Source: an uncultured Clostridia bacterium (GTDB lineage: Bacteria; Bacillota; Clostridia; TANB77; CAG-508). Taken from it: DNA of 64,000 nucleotides. The DNA lies in the NCBI GenBank assembly GCA_947626605.1, contig CANQSV010000003.1, positions 1 through 64,000 of the forward strand, read 5' to 3'. Shown here piece after piece: positions 18,825 through 29,776 of this stretch (position 1 is the stretch's first letter; every line of letters starts with the position of its first letter). The notes beneath the pieces were generated by a model, which ran no database searches, was not told the DNA's origin, and was given only the letters and a program-made list of their open reading frames with translations. The position numbers and the translations under genes were made by a program.

Positions 18825-19793
18825 TTATTTAATTCCAGCTTCTTTGCTTTTTGGTTCATCAATAGTAATTAAACTAGGATATAATCTTTTTAAAGTTTTT
18901 TTAGAAGACAATTTTGTAGGAGAAACTATGTTACAGTTTTCATCTCTTTTTAAATAAGATTCCCACATTGTTGGAATTTCATCTAAAGTAATTCTACCTT
19001 CATCATATAATTTTTGCAAATCAGTTGAATTTTCACCCTTATACAAAACATGACTTGCATCTCCTATATTAGCACTAATTGCTACTTGAATAGTTTTAAA
19101 TTGTCCTTCTATTATAGGTAAATATTCTTTAGAAGAAGGTTTATTTAATTTAATTTTTAATTTAGTCTCCTTTTTATATGATTTTTCTAATTGAAATATT
19201 TTTTCTTTTAATATTTTAAGATGAGCTTTAGGAATTGAAAATAAACAATTATCTCTAGATAATAATTCTAATAATTTTTGTACAATTAAGCTGTCATCTG
19301 ATTTTCTAAGTGGCCAATTTTCTATTTCTGGATATCCAGAATAGTGATATGCCTTGTATCCATTTTTCTTATCATGATTAACTTCTCTAGTTTTATTTAA
19401 TGTTACCTTTACAATCTCTTGTACAAATTCTTGCTCTTCAGGAGTTGCAAAATCAACTTCGATTCCAAAAATATCATTCAAAGCTTTTTTTCCATCGTTT
19501 CTCAAAGCACTAGCAACTGATTTGATACGTGCTGTAAATTGGGTAAAGTCAGATACAATTCTATAATCTTTTAGAATACATAATAATTTATTTAAATAAT
19601 TTATATAATCTTCGAAGAAAGTTGTTTGATCTTTAACAAATGTAGTATACAAGTCTCTACTTTCTACATCATTTGGAACATATACATTACTTCTAATTGT
19701 TTCTTGATGTACTCCATCTTCTAAATATCTTCCTTCAGAATTTTCTACTTTCATTCTTTCTATAAAAGCTTTTCTTTTTTTAGTACTGTCCAT
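18825..19793 (-). CDS. Divergent RelA/SpoT nucleotidyltransferase-like protein, paralog of 17342..18802
   Basis: TARIKSVASALRNDGKKALNDIFGIEVDF..KKNGYKAYHYSG..IIEGQFKTIQVAI..GDASHVLYKG. Confidence 0.6.
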   Translation of the reverse strand: MDSTKKRKAFIERMKVENSEGRYLEDGVHQETIRSNVYVPNDVESRDLYTTFVKDQTTFFEDYINYLNKLLCILKDYRIVSDFTQFTARIKSVASALRNDGKKALNDIFGIEVDFATPEEQEFVQEIVKVTLNKTREVNHDKKNGYKAYHYSGYPEIENWPLRKSDDSLIVQKLLELLSRDNCLFSIPKAHLKILKEKIFQLEKSYKKETKLKIKLNKPSSKEYLPIIEGQFKTIQVAISANIGDASHVLYKGENSTDLQKLYDEGRITLDEIPTMWESYLKRDENCNIVSPTKLSSKKTLKRLYPSLITIDEPKSKEAGIK

Positions 19794-19807
19794 ATATAAT
19801 AACTCCT

Positions 19808-20395
19808 TTATTTTAATTTACTTATTGCTAATCCATCTCCTACTTCTAAAATTTTAGTTTCTAGAAGCGGATTTTCTGTTGTTTCTTTAATATACTTTCT
19901 TAAATTTGTAACTGCTGTTCTTTGTTTATGTTTATTATAATCACTCATTACATAACCTTTATATAAAATATTATCTGCTAATATTATACCATTTTTTTCT
20001 AGCATTCGTAAAGCCTGGCTTAAGAAAAAAGGGTATTTTCCCTTAGCAGCATCTATAAATACTACATCGTATTTGTATTGGAATGTAGGTAATATTTCAA
20101 CTGCATCTCCTTCAAATATATGTATCTTATCTTCTACTTCAGCTTTTTTTATGTTCTCTTTTGCTTCTAAAACACGTTCATGTTCTCTTTCTATAGTATC
20201 AATAATACCATTTTCTGCCAAAAATCTAGTAAAACATATAGCTGAATATCCAACAGCTGTTCCTATTTCTAAGATTCTCTTTGGCTTTAATTCTTTTAAA
20301 ATGTTATCTATAACTTCAAGAGTATCATCCATTATAATTGGAATATGCTCTTCTAATGCTTTTTCTTTTATTTTTAATAATTCTACTTCATTCAT
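19808..20395 (-). CDS. SAM-dependent O-methyltransferase (YrrM/TrmR-like)
   Basis: ILEIGTAVGYSAI...VFIDAAKGKYPFFL. Confidence 0.85.
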   Translation of the reverse strand: MNEVELLKIKEKALEEHIPIIMDDTLEVIDNILKELKPKRILEIGTAVGYSAICFTRFLAENGIIDTIEREHERVLEAKENIKKAEVEDKIHIFEGDAVEILPTFQYKYDVVFIDAAKGKYPFFLSQALRMLEKNGIILADNILYKGYVMSDYNKHKQRTAVTNLRKYIKETTENPLLETKILEVGDGLAISKLK

Positions 20396-20548
20396 GGTAA
20401 ATCCATCATTCCCTTTTAAATTAAAATATAAAATTTTTTACATAACATATTATTTATTATATATAAAGAAAAATTGCAAATATGCAATTTTTCTTTCATT
20501 AATTATTCATTCTTAATTATTCACTGCAATGCAAAACATTGCACATTT

Positions 20549-22369
20549 CTATGCATTTTTATTTCTATTTGCTCTTTCACGTTCTTTAGAATCTAATATT
20601 TTCTTTCTTAAACGTATGCTTTTTGGTGTAACTTCAACTAATTCATCATCTGCTATAAATTCAATAGCTTTCTCTAATGAGAATTGAATTGGTGGAACTA
20701 ATCTTAAAGCTTCATCTGAACCAGAAGCTCTAGTGTTTGTTAAATGTTTTTCCTTACATACATTTATTGCTAAATCTTCAGCACGTGAATTTAAACCTAC
20801 TATCATTCCTTCATAAACATCTACACCTGGACCAATAAATAAATCTCCTTTATCCTGAGCATTATACAAACCATATGTTACTGATGTACCTTTTTCAAAA
20901 GCTATAATTGTTCCTCTAGTTCTTGATGCAATTTCACCCTTATAAGGTTCATAGCAATCAAATATATGATTCATAACTCCATTACCTTTTGTATCAGTCA
21001 TAAATTCTGAACGATATCCTATTAAACCTCTTGCAGGAATTTTGAATTCTATTTTTGTATGTCCTTCTTCTGCAGGTTCCATATTTACCATTTCAGCTTT
21101 TCTTTTTCCTAATTTTTCGATAACATTACCAACAAATTCATCAGGAACATTAACTACTAATCTTTCAATTGGTTCGCATCTTACACCATCAATATCTTTA
21201 AAAATAACTTTTGGACGAGAAACTAATAATTCAAATCCTTCTCTTCTCATTGTTTCTATAAGAACTGATAAGTGTAATTCTCCACGTCCAGAAACTTCAA
21301 AGGAATCTGGAGTTTCTGTTTCTTTAACACGTAAACTTACATTTCTGTCTAACTCTTTAAACAATCTATCTCTAATATGTCTTGAAGTAATAAATTCCCC
21401 TTCTTTTCCAGCAAAAGGTCCATTATTAACACTAAAAGTCATAGAAACAGTAGGTTCATCTATATCTACGAAATCAATTTTTTCCGGATTTGCTTGATCA
21501 CAAATTGTTTCTCCTATATTGATATTATTTATTCCAGAAAGTGCTATAATATCTCCAGCTTTTGCTTCTTCTACTTCTACTTTCTTTAAACCTATATGTG
21601 TATATAATTTTGCTATTCTTCCATTTTCTATTTTATCGTCATTTTTACAAATTGCTATTGGCATTCCAACCTTTGCAATACCTCTTTCTAATCTTCCTAC
21701 AGCTATTCTTCCAACATAATCATCATAATCTATGTTAGAAACTAGCATTTGCATTGGTCCTTCCTCATCACATTCTGGTGGATTTATATTTTTTATTATT
21801 GTCTCAAATAAACAGCTTAAATCCTTTGCATCATCTTCTAAATTTAATTTACCAATACCTAATTTTGCTGAAGTATAAACAACTGGAAAATCAAGTTGAT
21901 CATCATTTGCATCTAATTCTATAAATAATTCTAAAACTTCATCAACAACTTTTAATGGATCTGCACCTGGTCTATCTATTTTATTAATAACAACAATTGG
22001 TTTTAAGTTTAAAGCCAATGATTTTTTCAAAACTTCTCTAGTTTGAGGCATTGCACCTTCAAAAGCATCAACTAATAAAAGAACTCCATCAACAGTTTTT
22101 AAAACTCTCTCAACTTCTCCACCAAAATCAGCATGTCCAGGAGTATCTACGATATTAATTTTAATATCTCCATACATAACTGATGTATTCTTTGCAAGAA
22201 TAGTAATACCTCTTTCTTTTTCTAGATCATTAGAATCCATTACTCTTTCTTGTACTTGTTCATTATCTCTAAAAACGTGACTTTGTTTTAATAAAGCATC
22301 TACTAATGTGGTTTTGCCATGATCAACATGGGCAATTATTGCTATATTTCTAATGTTTGGATTGTTCAT
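20549..22369 (-). CDS. typA: Ribosome-associated GTPase TypA/BipA
   Basis: [20 protein letters not shown]...[19 protein letters not shown]; start adjusted to MNNPNIRN. Confidence 0.95.
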   Translation of the reverse strand: MNNPNIRNIAIIAHVDHGKTTLVDALLKQSHVFRDNEQVQERVMDSNDLEKERGITILAKNTSVMYGDIKINIVDTPGHADFGGEVERVLKTVDGVLLLVDAFEGAMPQTREVLKKSLALNLKPIVVINKIDRPGADPLKVVDEVLELFIELDANDDQLDFPVVYTSAKLGIGKLNLEDDAKDLSCLFETIIKNINPPECDEEGPMQMLVSNIDYDDYVGRIAVGRLERGIAKVGMPIAICKNDDKIENGRIAKLYTHIGLKKVEVEEAKAGDIIALSGINNINIGETICDQANPEKIDFVDIDEPTVSMTFSVNNGPFAGKEGEFITSRHIRDRLFKELDRNVSLRVKETETPDSFEVSGRGELHLSVLIETMRREGFELLVSRPKVIFKDIDGVRCEPIERLVVNVPDEFVGNVIEKLGKRKAEMVNMEPAEEGHTKIEFKIPARGLIGYRSEFMTDTKGNGVMNHIFDCYEPYKGEIASRTRGTIIAFEKGTSVTYGLYNAQDKGDLFIGPGVDVYEGMIVGLNSRAEDLAINVCKEKHLTNTRASGSDEALRLVPPIQFSLEKAIEFIADDELVEVTPKSIRLRKKILDSKERERANRNKNA

Positions 22370-22442
22370 TTTTATATCTCCTTTTTGATATTTATACATT
22401 TTAAAATCTAATAGGCGAGCAAATGCCCGCCCCATACATAAA

Positions 22443-23570
22443 TTATTCATTATCTACATTTTGTTCTTCAGCATTTACTTCAATGTTATCTGTATCTCCA
22501 ACACCTTCAATTTCTCTTATTGAAAGTTCCATTTTTCTTTTCTCTGGATCTATTTCTATTATTTTAGCATCAACTTTTTCACCAATTTCTAAAACATCAT
22601 CTGGTTTTGCTATTCTTTTTTCAGAGATCTGAGAAATATGAACTAGTCCTTCAATTCCTTCTTCTAATTCTACAAAAGCTCCAAATGGTACAAATTTTTT
22701 TACAGTAACATTTACAATATCATTTAAATTATACTTCTCTGTAATAGAATCCCATGGATTAGCTTCTTTTTCAGGATATGATAATTGTATTTTCTTAGTT
22801 TCTGAATCTATACTTTTTATAGTTACAGTTATTTCTTGCCCTACTTTTAAGAAGTCTTCTGTATTTGCATTTCTTCTCCAAGTTATTTCAGATATATGTA
22901 ATAAACCTTGTACTCCACCTAAATCAACGAAGGCACCATAAGAATTTATCGTAACTACTTTTCCTTTATATTGTTTTCCTACTTCTGCAGAGCTCCAAAA
23001 TTCTGTTTCTTGTTTTTGTTTTTGTTCATCTTCTATTATTCTATTAGAACCAATTACTTTTCTGTTTTGAGGGTCATATTCTATTACTTTAAATTTTATC
23101 TTTTGACCTTTATATTGTTCTAAATTTTCAGTTTTTCTAATACCAGATAATGATAATGGAATAAATACTCTAATACCATTTGATAAAACAACAACACCTT
23201 TTTCATTTATTTGACTTATTTTTTCTTCAAATATATTTCCTGCATCTACTTTTTTAGCAAAATCTTCTTGTGATTTTTTTACTCTAGTTCTTTTATAAGA
23301 TAGAAGAACATTACCTGTACCATCATTCATTTTTACTATATCTGCAGTTATTTCATCTCCAACTTTAAAATCATTTCTTGGATCATCTTCTTCATTAAAA
23401 GAATATTCTTTTCTTGGAATTAATCCATCAGCTTTATAACCTAAATCAACAAATATTTCTCCTTTAGAAGTTATTTCTATTATTTTTCCTGTAACTGTTT
23501 TGTCTAAAACGACCTCTTTTACTGACTCATTGTACAATTCTTCAAATGATTCATTATCTGTATTTTCCAT
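22443..23570 (-). CDS. S1 RNA-binding domain protein (RpsA-like, 4 S1 repeats)
   Basis: Four S1 modules (e.g. GAFVDLGGVQGLLHISEI, GAFVELEEGIEGLVHISQIS). Confidence 0.9.
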   Translation of the reverse strand: MENTDNESFEELYNESVKEVVLDKTVTGKIIEITSKGEIFVDLGYKADGLIPRKEYSFNEEDDPRNDFKVGDEITADIVKMNDGTGNVLLSYKRTRVKKSQEDFAKKVDAGNIFEEKISQINEKGVVVLSNGIRVFIPLSLSGIRKTENLEQYKGQKIKFKVIEYDPQNRKVIGSNRIIEDEQKQKQETEFWSSAEVGKQYKGKVVTINSYGAFVDLGGVQGLLHISEITWRRNANTEDFLKVGQEITVTIKSIDSETKKIQLSYPEKEANPWDSITEKYNLNDIVNVTVKKFVPFGAFVELEEGIEGLVHISQISEKRIAKPDDVLEIGEKVDAKIIEIDPEKRKMELSIREIEGVGDTDNIEVNAEEQNVDNE

Positions 23571-23704
23571 ATTATTACCACCTTATTATTTATTCTTATC
23601 GTATTAATCTAATAAGGACACGAAAACCATGTCCTTATTAACAAACCGCAAATTATTATATATTAGTTTAAGCCTTTTGTCAACACTTAAATACAAGCTC
23701 TAAA

Positions 23705-24310
23705 CTACTTTTTAGTTAAACTTATAATATTATCCATTATATAATTAGTTGCATTCTCTAAATTTTGTTTTTCTTGTGCTTTATCTTCTGTTACAAATTC
23801 ACTCAAATCTAAAGGCTTGCCATATGTTATTGTAACTTTCTTGAATGGTTTAAAATCTCCAGATATTCCAACAGGAATAACTTTTGCTCCAGTTTTAAGA
23901 GCAATTCTAGTAGCTCCAGTATGTATTTTTATTTTTTTTGCCATACCATTTCTAGTTCCTTCTGGAAAAATCCCTAAAATATCTCCATTTTTAATAATTT
24001 CCATAGAAGTTTTTATTGCTTGAATATCTCGTGCTCCTCTATCAACTGGAAAATACCCATAAATATTAGCAAAAAAGTAAACTATTTTAAATTTAAAAAT
24101 TTCTTTTTTGGTCATGAAGCACACTTTTCTAGGTGTAAACATAATTAGAGCTAGTGGATCCCAATTACTTACATGATTAGAGCAAAGAATATATCCTCCT
24201 TCTTTTGGAACATTCTCTTTTCCAACTATTTTTATTCTAAATAGAAGAATAATAACCAGTCGTAAAACAGTATTTATTATAGTTTTTAAAATTGCATAAA
24301 CAACTTTCAT
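23705..24310 (-). CDS. plsC: 1-acyl-sn-glycerol-3-phosphate acyltransferase
   Basis: CSNHVSNWDPLAL, FPEGTRNG motifs. Confidence 0.9.
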   Translation of the reverse strand: MKVVYAILKTIINTVLRLVIILLFRIKIVGKENVPKEGGYILCSNHVSNWDPLALIMFTPRKVCFMTKKEIFKFKIVYFFANIYGYFPVDRGARDIQAIKTSMEIIKNGDILGIFPEGTRNGMAKKIKIHTGATRIALKTGAKVIPVGISGDFKPFKKVTITYGKPLDLSEFVTEDKAQEKQNLENATNYIMDNIISLTKK

Positions 24311-24984
24311 TTATTTTCCTCCATCAAATCATCAATAAGCTTATAAATATTTTTACGTGCATCTTCTGGAAGCCAACCATTTGTATCAACAATTACTGCA
24401 TCTTCTGGCACTCTTAAAGGACTATCTGCTCTAGTTGAATCTATTTTATCTCGATTTTTAATGCTTTCCAAAACTTCTTCATAAGGTACTTCTAGCCCTT
24501 TTTCTAGATTTTGTTTATATCTTCTTTGAGCTCTTTCTTCTGCACTAGCTTCTAGATATAATTTTATGTTAGCATTTGGAAAAACTACTGTTCCAATATC
24601 TCTACCTTCCATTACAATATCATGATCTTTTGCAAGAGCTCTTTGATGTTCTACCATTATCTCCCTAACTTCTTTAATAGCTGCTACAATTGAAACTGAA
24701 GCATTTACTTTTGGTGTTCTGATTTCATTAGATACATCTTCACCATTTAAAAAAGCGTGAATACTACCATCAATATTCTTTAAATCTATTTGTAAAGTTT
24801 TTGCTAATTCTATAATTTTTTCTTTATTATCCATATCAATATTATTTCTTAAAACAGCTAGTGTTACACTTCTATACATAGCTCCTGTATCAACATTGAG
24901 AAATCCTAATTTTTCAGCTATAAAACTAGCTATTGTTCCTTTCCCTGAACCAGCAGGTCCATCTATTGCAATTATAAATGACAT
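24307..24984 (-). CDS. cmk: Cytidylate kinase
   Basis: IAIDGPAGSGKGTIA, LNVDTGAMYRSVTLA, MEGRDIGTVVFPNA. Confidence 0.95.
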   Translation of the reverse strand: MSFIIAIDGPAGSGKGTIASFIAEKLGFLNVDTGAMYRSVTLAVLRNNIDMDNKEKIIELAKTLQIDLKNIDGSIHAFLNGEDVSNEIRTPKVNASVSIVAAIKEVREIMVEHQRALAKDHDIVMEGRDIGTVVFPNANIKLYLEASAEERAQRRYKQNLEKGLEVPYEEVLESIKNRDKIDSTRADSPLRVPEDAVIVDTNGWLPEDARKNIYKLIDDLMEENK

Positions 24985-24997
24985 TTTTATTCCTCCT

Positions 24998-25837
24998 TTA
25001 TTTTTCTGGAACTTTTATTCCTTTTGCAACAATATTTATTTTATTAACTCCCATTGCTGCTAATTTATCTATTTCTTTTCTTATTTTTTCGTTAAAGGCA
25101 TTTATAGTTTCTACAATATTATATCCATACATTAAAATAACTTCTATGTAAATTGTAGGAACATTATCAACAGAATTTATTCTAATTTTGTTTAATTTAT
25201 ATATAGCCTCATTTTTACTAGCTATATTTTCTATTATCTGCTTAAAAACATTATCTGATATTGTAAAATTTCCTAAATAACTGAAAGTAGGTCTAATTAT
25301 TGATTTTTCAGAAACATAAGGATCCTTACCTTTGCCTTTAGTTTTAAAAATTTGTAATGGATCTAATAAATATCCTGAAAAATCTTTTTTTATTTCAAAT
25401 GTAGGCACAGGAATTACGTGTTTTCCTTCTGTTGTACGAATACGTCTAGCTGTTTCCATTTCCTGCTCAGTTGCAATATCTTCTATATATATAATTTTAG
25501 ATATTTCTGGTAAGCCTAAGTTTTCAGCAATTTTCTTAACCATACTATCTGAAGTTCCAAGAATTAATATTCCATTAGGTTTATACTTTTTAATTGCCTT
25601 TTTTATATCTTCTTTTTCTTCATCTGTCATAAACAAAGCATGCTTAACTGTTTCTATTTTTGTAGGAGCTTTTTTGGCAGATGATCCAGCAATTACTTGA
25701 TTATCCTTTATAAACAAGCCATCATCAATAATATAATTAATTTCATTTTCATTTGCTATCATTTGAGCTCTATAGCTTTTACCTGTTCCAGATGGTCCAA
25801 CAAAAGCATACACCTTTATTTTGTTTTGAAAAATCAT
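24998..25837 (-). CDS. P-loop NTPase-like domain fused to Asp23/Gls24-like domain
   Basis: Walker A GPSGTGKS at N-terminus; C-terminal ~95 aa (GNFTISDNVFKQIIENIA...VVETINAFNEKIRKEIDKLAAMGVNKINIVAKGI) Asp23-like. Confidence 0.65.
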   Translation of the reverse strand: MIFQNKIKVYAFVGPSGTGKSYRAQMIANENEINYIIDDGLFIKDNQVIAGSSAKKAPTKIETVKHALFMTDEEKEDIKKAIKKYKPNGILILGTSDSMVKKIAENLGLPEISKIIYIEDIATEQEMETARRIRTTEGKHVIPVPTFEIKKDFSGYLLDPLQIFKTKGKGKDPYVSEKSIIRPTFSYLGNFTISDNVFKQIIENIASKNEAIYKLNKIRINSVDNVPTIYIEVILMYGYNIVETINAFNEKIRKEIDKLAAMGVNKINIVAKGIKVPEK

Positions 25838-25962
25838 ATCAATCTCCTTAATTCTAACTTGTAATTAATCTTTTTGTATTATATAATAGCCCCATAAAAA
25901 TATCAATGCATAAATTAAATATAATATATAATAATAAACAAAAGTAGAAAGGATATTCAATA

Positions 25963-26928
25963 ATGGCAAGTAAAAAATTAGTAACAATATTAATTCCAGC
26001 ATACAATGAAAAGGATGTATTAAATATGCTATACGAAAGATTAATAAATATAATGAATTCTAATTCTAAATATGATTTTGAAATATTATTTATTAATGAT
26101 GGTAGCAAGGATAACACTTTAGATATAATTAAGAATTTAAGAGAACAAGATAAAAGAGTATGCTATGTTAATCTATCTAGAAACTATGGTAAAGAAACAG
26201 CTATGATGGCTGGCTTCGACTATTGTAAAGGTGATTGTGTGATTATTTTAGATGCAGATTTACAAGATCCACCTGAATTAATACCAGAAATGCTAAAATA
26301 CTGGGAAGAAGGCTATGATGATGTATATGCTAAAAGACGTTCTAGAAAAGGAGAATCATTCTTAAAAAAATTCACTTCAAAAATGTACTATAAAACTCTT
26401 CAAAGTGTTACTAATATTGAAATTCAAAAAGACACTGGTGATTTTAGATTATTAGATAGGCGTTGTGTGGAAGCTTTAAAACAATTAAGGGAATCTCAAA
26501 GATATACAAAAGGACTATTTAGTTGGATTGGTTATAAAAAGAAAGAAATTTTATTTGATAGAGATCCTAGAGCTGCTGGAAAAACAAAATGGAATTATCG
26601 AAAATTAGTTGGTTTATCTATAGATGGATTAACATCATTTACAACAGCTCCATTAAGAATGTCTGCAATTTTAGGAATAATTATTTCATTAGTAGGTTTT
26701 TTATATATGATGGTAATTATTATAAAAACTTTAGTTTATGGAATTGATGTACCTGGTTATTCATCTACTATGGTTGTAATCTTATTTTTAGGTGGAATTC
26801 AACTTATTTTCTTAGGAATTATTGGTGAATATTTAGGACGAGCCTTTTATGAAACTAAAGACAGACCTTTATACTTTATTGATTGCTATAATGAAGAAAG
26901 AGAAACAAATCAAAAATCCGATAAATAA
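25963..26928 (+). CDS. Glycosyltransferase family 2 (DPM1/GtrB-like)
   Basis: LIPAYNEKDVL, INDGSKDNTL, DADLQDPPELI, two C-terminal TMs. Confidence 0.9.
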   Translation: MASKKLVTILIPAYNEKDVLNMLYERLINIMNSNSKYDFEILFINDGSKDNTLDIIKNLREQDKRVCYVNLSRNYGKETAMMAGFDYCKGDCVIILDADLQDPPELIPEMLKYWEEGYDDVYAKRRSRKGESFLKKFTSKMYYKTLQSVTNIEIQKDTGDFRLLDRRCVEALKQLRESQRYTKGLFSWIGYKKKEILFDRDPRAAGKTKWNYRKLVGLSIDGLTSFTTAPLRMSAILGIIISLVGFLYMMVIIIKTLVYGIDVPGYSSTMVVILFLGGIQLIFLGIIGEYLGRAFYETKDRPLYFIDCYNEERETNQKSDK

Positions 26929-26984
26929 ATTATTACGGGAGACCATTGGTCTCCTCTACTTTATAAAGAATCTGGGGGTTATTA

Positions 26985-29366
26985 ATGGAAAAATACTTAA
27001 ATAAATTCGAATATAATAAAATACTAGATAATTTACAAAAGCACTGTAAAACATATATAGGGAAAAATTTAGCCTTAGATTTAAAGCCTAGCACTAGTCA
27101 AGAAAACGTTAAGAAACTTTTAGACGAAACTACAGAAGGCTTAAATTTATTATCCATTTTAGCTACATCCCCTATTGATTTCATTTCTGAAATAGATATA
27201 TGGATAAAACAATTAGAATCAGATTGGATTTTAAATACTAAAGGATTACTAGATTTAGCTATCATTTTGAAAATGTCTAGAGAACTTAAAGAATATTTCT
27301 TCTGTGATAATATTGATTCCGAAAAATTTCCTATTTTAAATGAATATTTCGATAGTTTATATTCTAATATTTCAATCGAAAAGAAAATATTTGATTCAAT
27401 ATTATCTGAAAATACGATAGCTGATAATGCTTCAAAAGAACTTTCTATTATACGAAGAAATCAAAGAAATTTAGAAGCTACTATAAAAGATAAATTAAAC
27501 GGTATTATTCATTCATCTACTTATTCAAAATATATTCAAGAAGCGGTAATAACAATTCGAAATGGTAGATATGTAATACCTGTAAAAGAAGAATTTAGAG
27601 GTCAAATAAAAGGTTTTATACATGATATGTCTAGTAGCGGTGCAACTGTTTTCATAGAACCTATTTCAGTATTTGAAATTAATAGTGAAATTAGCAATTT
27701 AAAAATCGAAGAAAATATAGAAATTGAAAAAATATTAAAAAATCTATCATTATTAATAGCTCCATATACAAAAGAATTAATAATTAATAGAGATATAATA
27801 GGAAAACTAGATTTTATTTTTGCTAAAGCTAGTTATGCTAAAGATTTAAAAGCAATATGCCCTACTTTAAATACAGATAAAAAAATAAATCTTATAAAAG
27901 CTAGACATCCTTTAATTGATAAAAACTCTGTTGTTCCAATAGACGTAAATTTAGGAATAGATTTTAATGTTTTGATTATCACAGGACCTAATACAGGCGG
28001 AAAAACTGTAACTTTAAAAACTGTTGGTTTATTATGTGCAATGGCTGCAAGTGGACTTCATATACCAGCTTCTGAAGGAAGTAGTATTTATATTTTTGAT
28101 AAGATATTTGCAGATATTGGAGATGAACAAAGTATTCAAGAATCCTTAAGTACTTTCTCCTCTCATATGATAAATACAATTGAGATTTTAGAAAATGCAA
28201 CAGAAAATAGTTTAATATTACTAGATGAATTAGGTTCTGGTACTGATCCTGTTGAAGGAGCTAGTTTAGCAATTAGCATATTAGAATCATTCTTTAATAA
28301 AGGCTCTTTATGTATTGCTACAACACATTATCCTGAAATAAAAAATTATGCACTAGTTACACCTGGCTTCAAAAATGCAAGTTCTGAATTTGATGTAGAA
28401 AACTTAAAACCTACTTACAAATTACTTATAGGAATTCCTGGAAGAAGTAATGCTTTTGCTATAAGTAAAAGATTAGGCTTAGATGAAAAAATATTAAAAC
28501 GTGCTAATGATTTTATGGATAATGATAATATAAAAATTGAAGAATTATTAAAAAATATTTATGATGATAGAATTGCTATTGAACATGAAAAGAATGAAAT
28601 AAATAAAAATCTAAAACAAGTAGAAAATTTAAGAAAATCTTTAGAAAAAGATAATTCAGATGCAATAAGAAAAGAAAAAGAATTAATAGATAAAGCTAAA
28701 ATTCAGGCTAGGCAAATACTATCTGATGCTAAAGATGAAGCTGCTTCTATAATTAAAGAAATGAATGATATCTATAATAGTAACAGTAGTTCTGCAATAA
28801 AAGATTTGAATAACTTAAGAAATAAATTGAATTCTTCAATAAAAGACTTATCTACTTCTACTATTTTGGAAAATAATTCAAATAAACAAGCTATAAAAGA
28901 TGAAGATATAAAAATTGGTGCTACTTTTTTGGTAAATAGTTTTAATCAAGAAGGAATTATATTGTCTAATCCTAAAAATAATAAAGTACAAGTTCAAATT
29001 GGTAGTACAAAAATTTTTGTTGAAACTAATAATTTAAGTTATTTATCTAAGCAGAAAATAAAGAGCTCTGGAAGCGGAAATAAAGTTAATACCTCTTCTA
29101 TCTCAAATATTAAATCTAAAAATGCAACTACTAAGATTAATGTAATAGGATTAAATGTTGATGAAGCTACTTTTATAATTGATAAATTTTTAGATGATGC
29201 TTATCTTTCAAAATTACAAAAAGTTGAAATTGTTCATGGAAAAGGAACTGGTGCTTTAAGACAAGGAATTCATAATTTCTTAAAAACACATCCACATGTA
29301 AAATCATTTAGATTAGGTACATTTGGCGAAGGTGAAACTGGAGTAACAATAGTAGAAATAAAATAA
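26985..29366 (+). CDS. mutS2: Endonuclease MutS2
   Basis: ITGPNTGGKTVTLKTVGL, LLDELGSGTDPVEGASLA, C-terminal Smr domain. Confidence 0.95.
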   Translation: MEKYLNKFEYNKILDNLQKHCKTYIGKNLALDLKPSTSQENVKKLLDETTEGLNLLSILATSPIDFISEIDIWIKQLESDWILNTKGLLDLAIILKMSRELKEYFFCDNIDSEKFPILNEYFDSLYSNISIEKKIFDSILSENTIADNASKELSIIRRNQRNLEATIKDKLNGIIHSSTYSKYIQEAVITIRNGRYVIPVKEEFRGQIKGFIHDMSSSGATVFIEPISVFEINSEISNLKIEENIEIEKILKNLSLLIAPYTKELIINRDIIGKLDFIFAKASYAKDLKAICPTLNTDKKINLIKARHPLIDKNSVVPIDVNLGIDFNVLIITGPNTGGKTVTLKTVGLLCAMAASGLHIPASEGSSIYIFDKIFADIGDEQSIQESLSTFSSHMINTIEILENATENSLILLDELGSGTDPVEGASLAISILESFFNKGSLCIATTHYPEIKNYALVTPGFKNASSEFDVENLKPTYKLLIGIPGRSNAFAISKRLGLDEKILKRANDFMDNDNIKIEELLKNIYDDRIAIEHEKNEINKNLKQVENLRKSLEKDNSDAIRKEKELIDKAKIQARQILSDAKDEAASIIKEMNDIYNSNSSSAIKDLNNLRNKLNSSIKDLSTSTILENNSNKQAIKDEDIKIGATFLVNSFNQEGIILSNPKNNKVQVQIGSTKIFVETNNLSYLSKQKIKSSGSGNKVNTSSISNIKSKNATTKINVIGLNVDEATFIIDKFLDDAYLSKLQKVEIVHGKGTGALRQGIHNFLKTHPHVKSFRLGTFGEGETGVTIVEIK

Positions 29367-29373
29367 AAAGGAA

Positions 29374-29409
29374 CCGAATTTTAGGCTTTTCCTAAAATTC
29401 GGCTTTTTT
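29374..29409 (+). terminator. mutS2 intrinsic terminator
   Basis: CCGAATTTTAGGCTTTTCCTAAAATTCGG then TTTTTT. Confidence 0.9.
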
Positions 29410-29463
29410 ATATTGTAAGAAATTTCTCCTGGTAGGAGAAATTTCTGTACAAGATAATTATGG

Positions 29464-29521
29464 CGAACCCTAGATTTTCTTAGAATTTGCATTTGTTAGA
29501 AAATCTTGGGTTCGGCTTTTT
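29464..29521. terminator. Large palindromic terminator-like hairpin overlapping the 3' end of 29470..29751
   Basis: CGAACCCTAGATTTTCT / AGAAAATCTTGGGTTCG arms, T tract on + side. Confidence 0.6.
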
Positions 29522-29751
29522 GTATAATTAAATAATTTTTTGAAATTATAAACTATTTTCTGAAAGAATGTTTTTTCGGTATAGCAAACCAATGCCCAAC
29601 ATTCCCCACTATTAAGTTCTGATTTTTCTTGAACATTTTCAGTATTATCTTGAATCTGTTCTACCTCAGTTTCTTCATTACTTGTATCTTCTAATATTTC
29701 TTTATTTTCTTCTTCTTTTTCATTTTCATCATTATTTAAAGCATTATCCAT
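29470..29751 (-). CDS. Small acidic protein of unknown function
   Basis: 93 aa ORF directly downstream of fmt; Glu/Asn-rich N-terminus. Confidence 0.5.
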   Translation of the reverse strand: MDNALNNDENEKEEENKEILEDTSNEETEVEQIQDNTENVQEKSELNSGECWALVCYTEKTFFQKIVYNFKKLFNYTKSRTQDFLTNANSKKI

Positions 29752-29776
29752 ATTCTTCCTCTTTTCTTTGGTAAAA

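Noticed and set aside
20467-20545. Hairpins GAAAAATTGCATATTTGCAATTTTTC and TGCAATGCAAAACATTGCA near the typA 3' end
   Set aside because: Consistent with ordinary terminators or small palindromes; no evidence for a special element.
21042-21497. + strand ORF 151 aa
   Set aside because: Antisense to typA.
25854-26117. - strand ORF 87 aa
   Set aside because: Overlaps the GT2 gene start in antisense; hydrophobic translation typical of AT-rich antisense frames.
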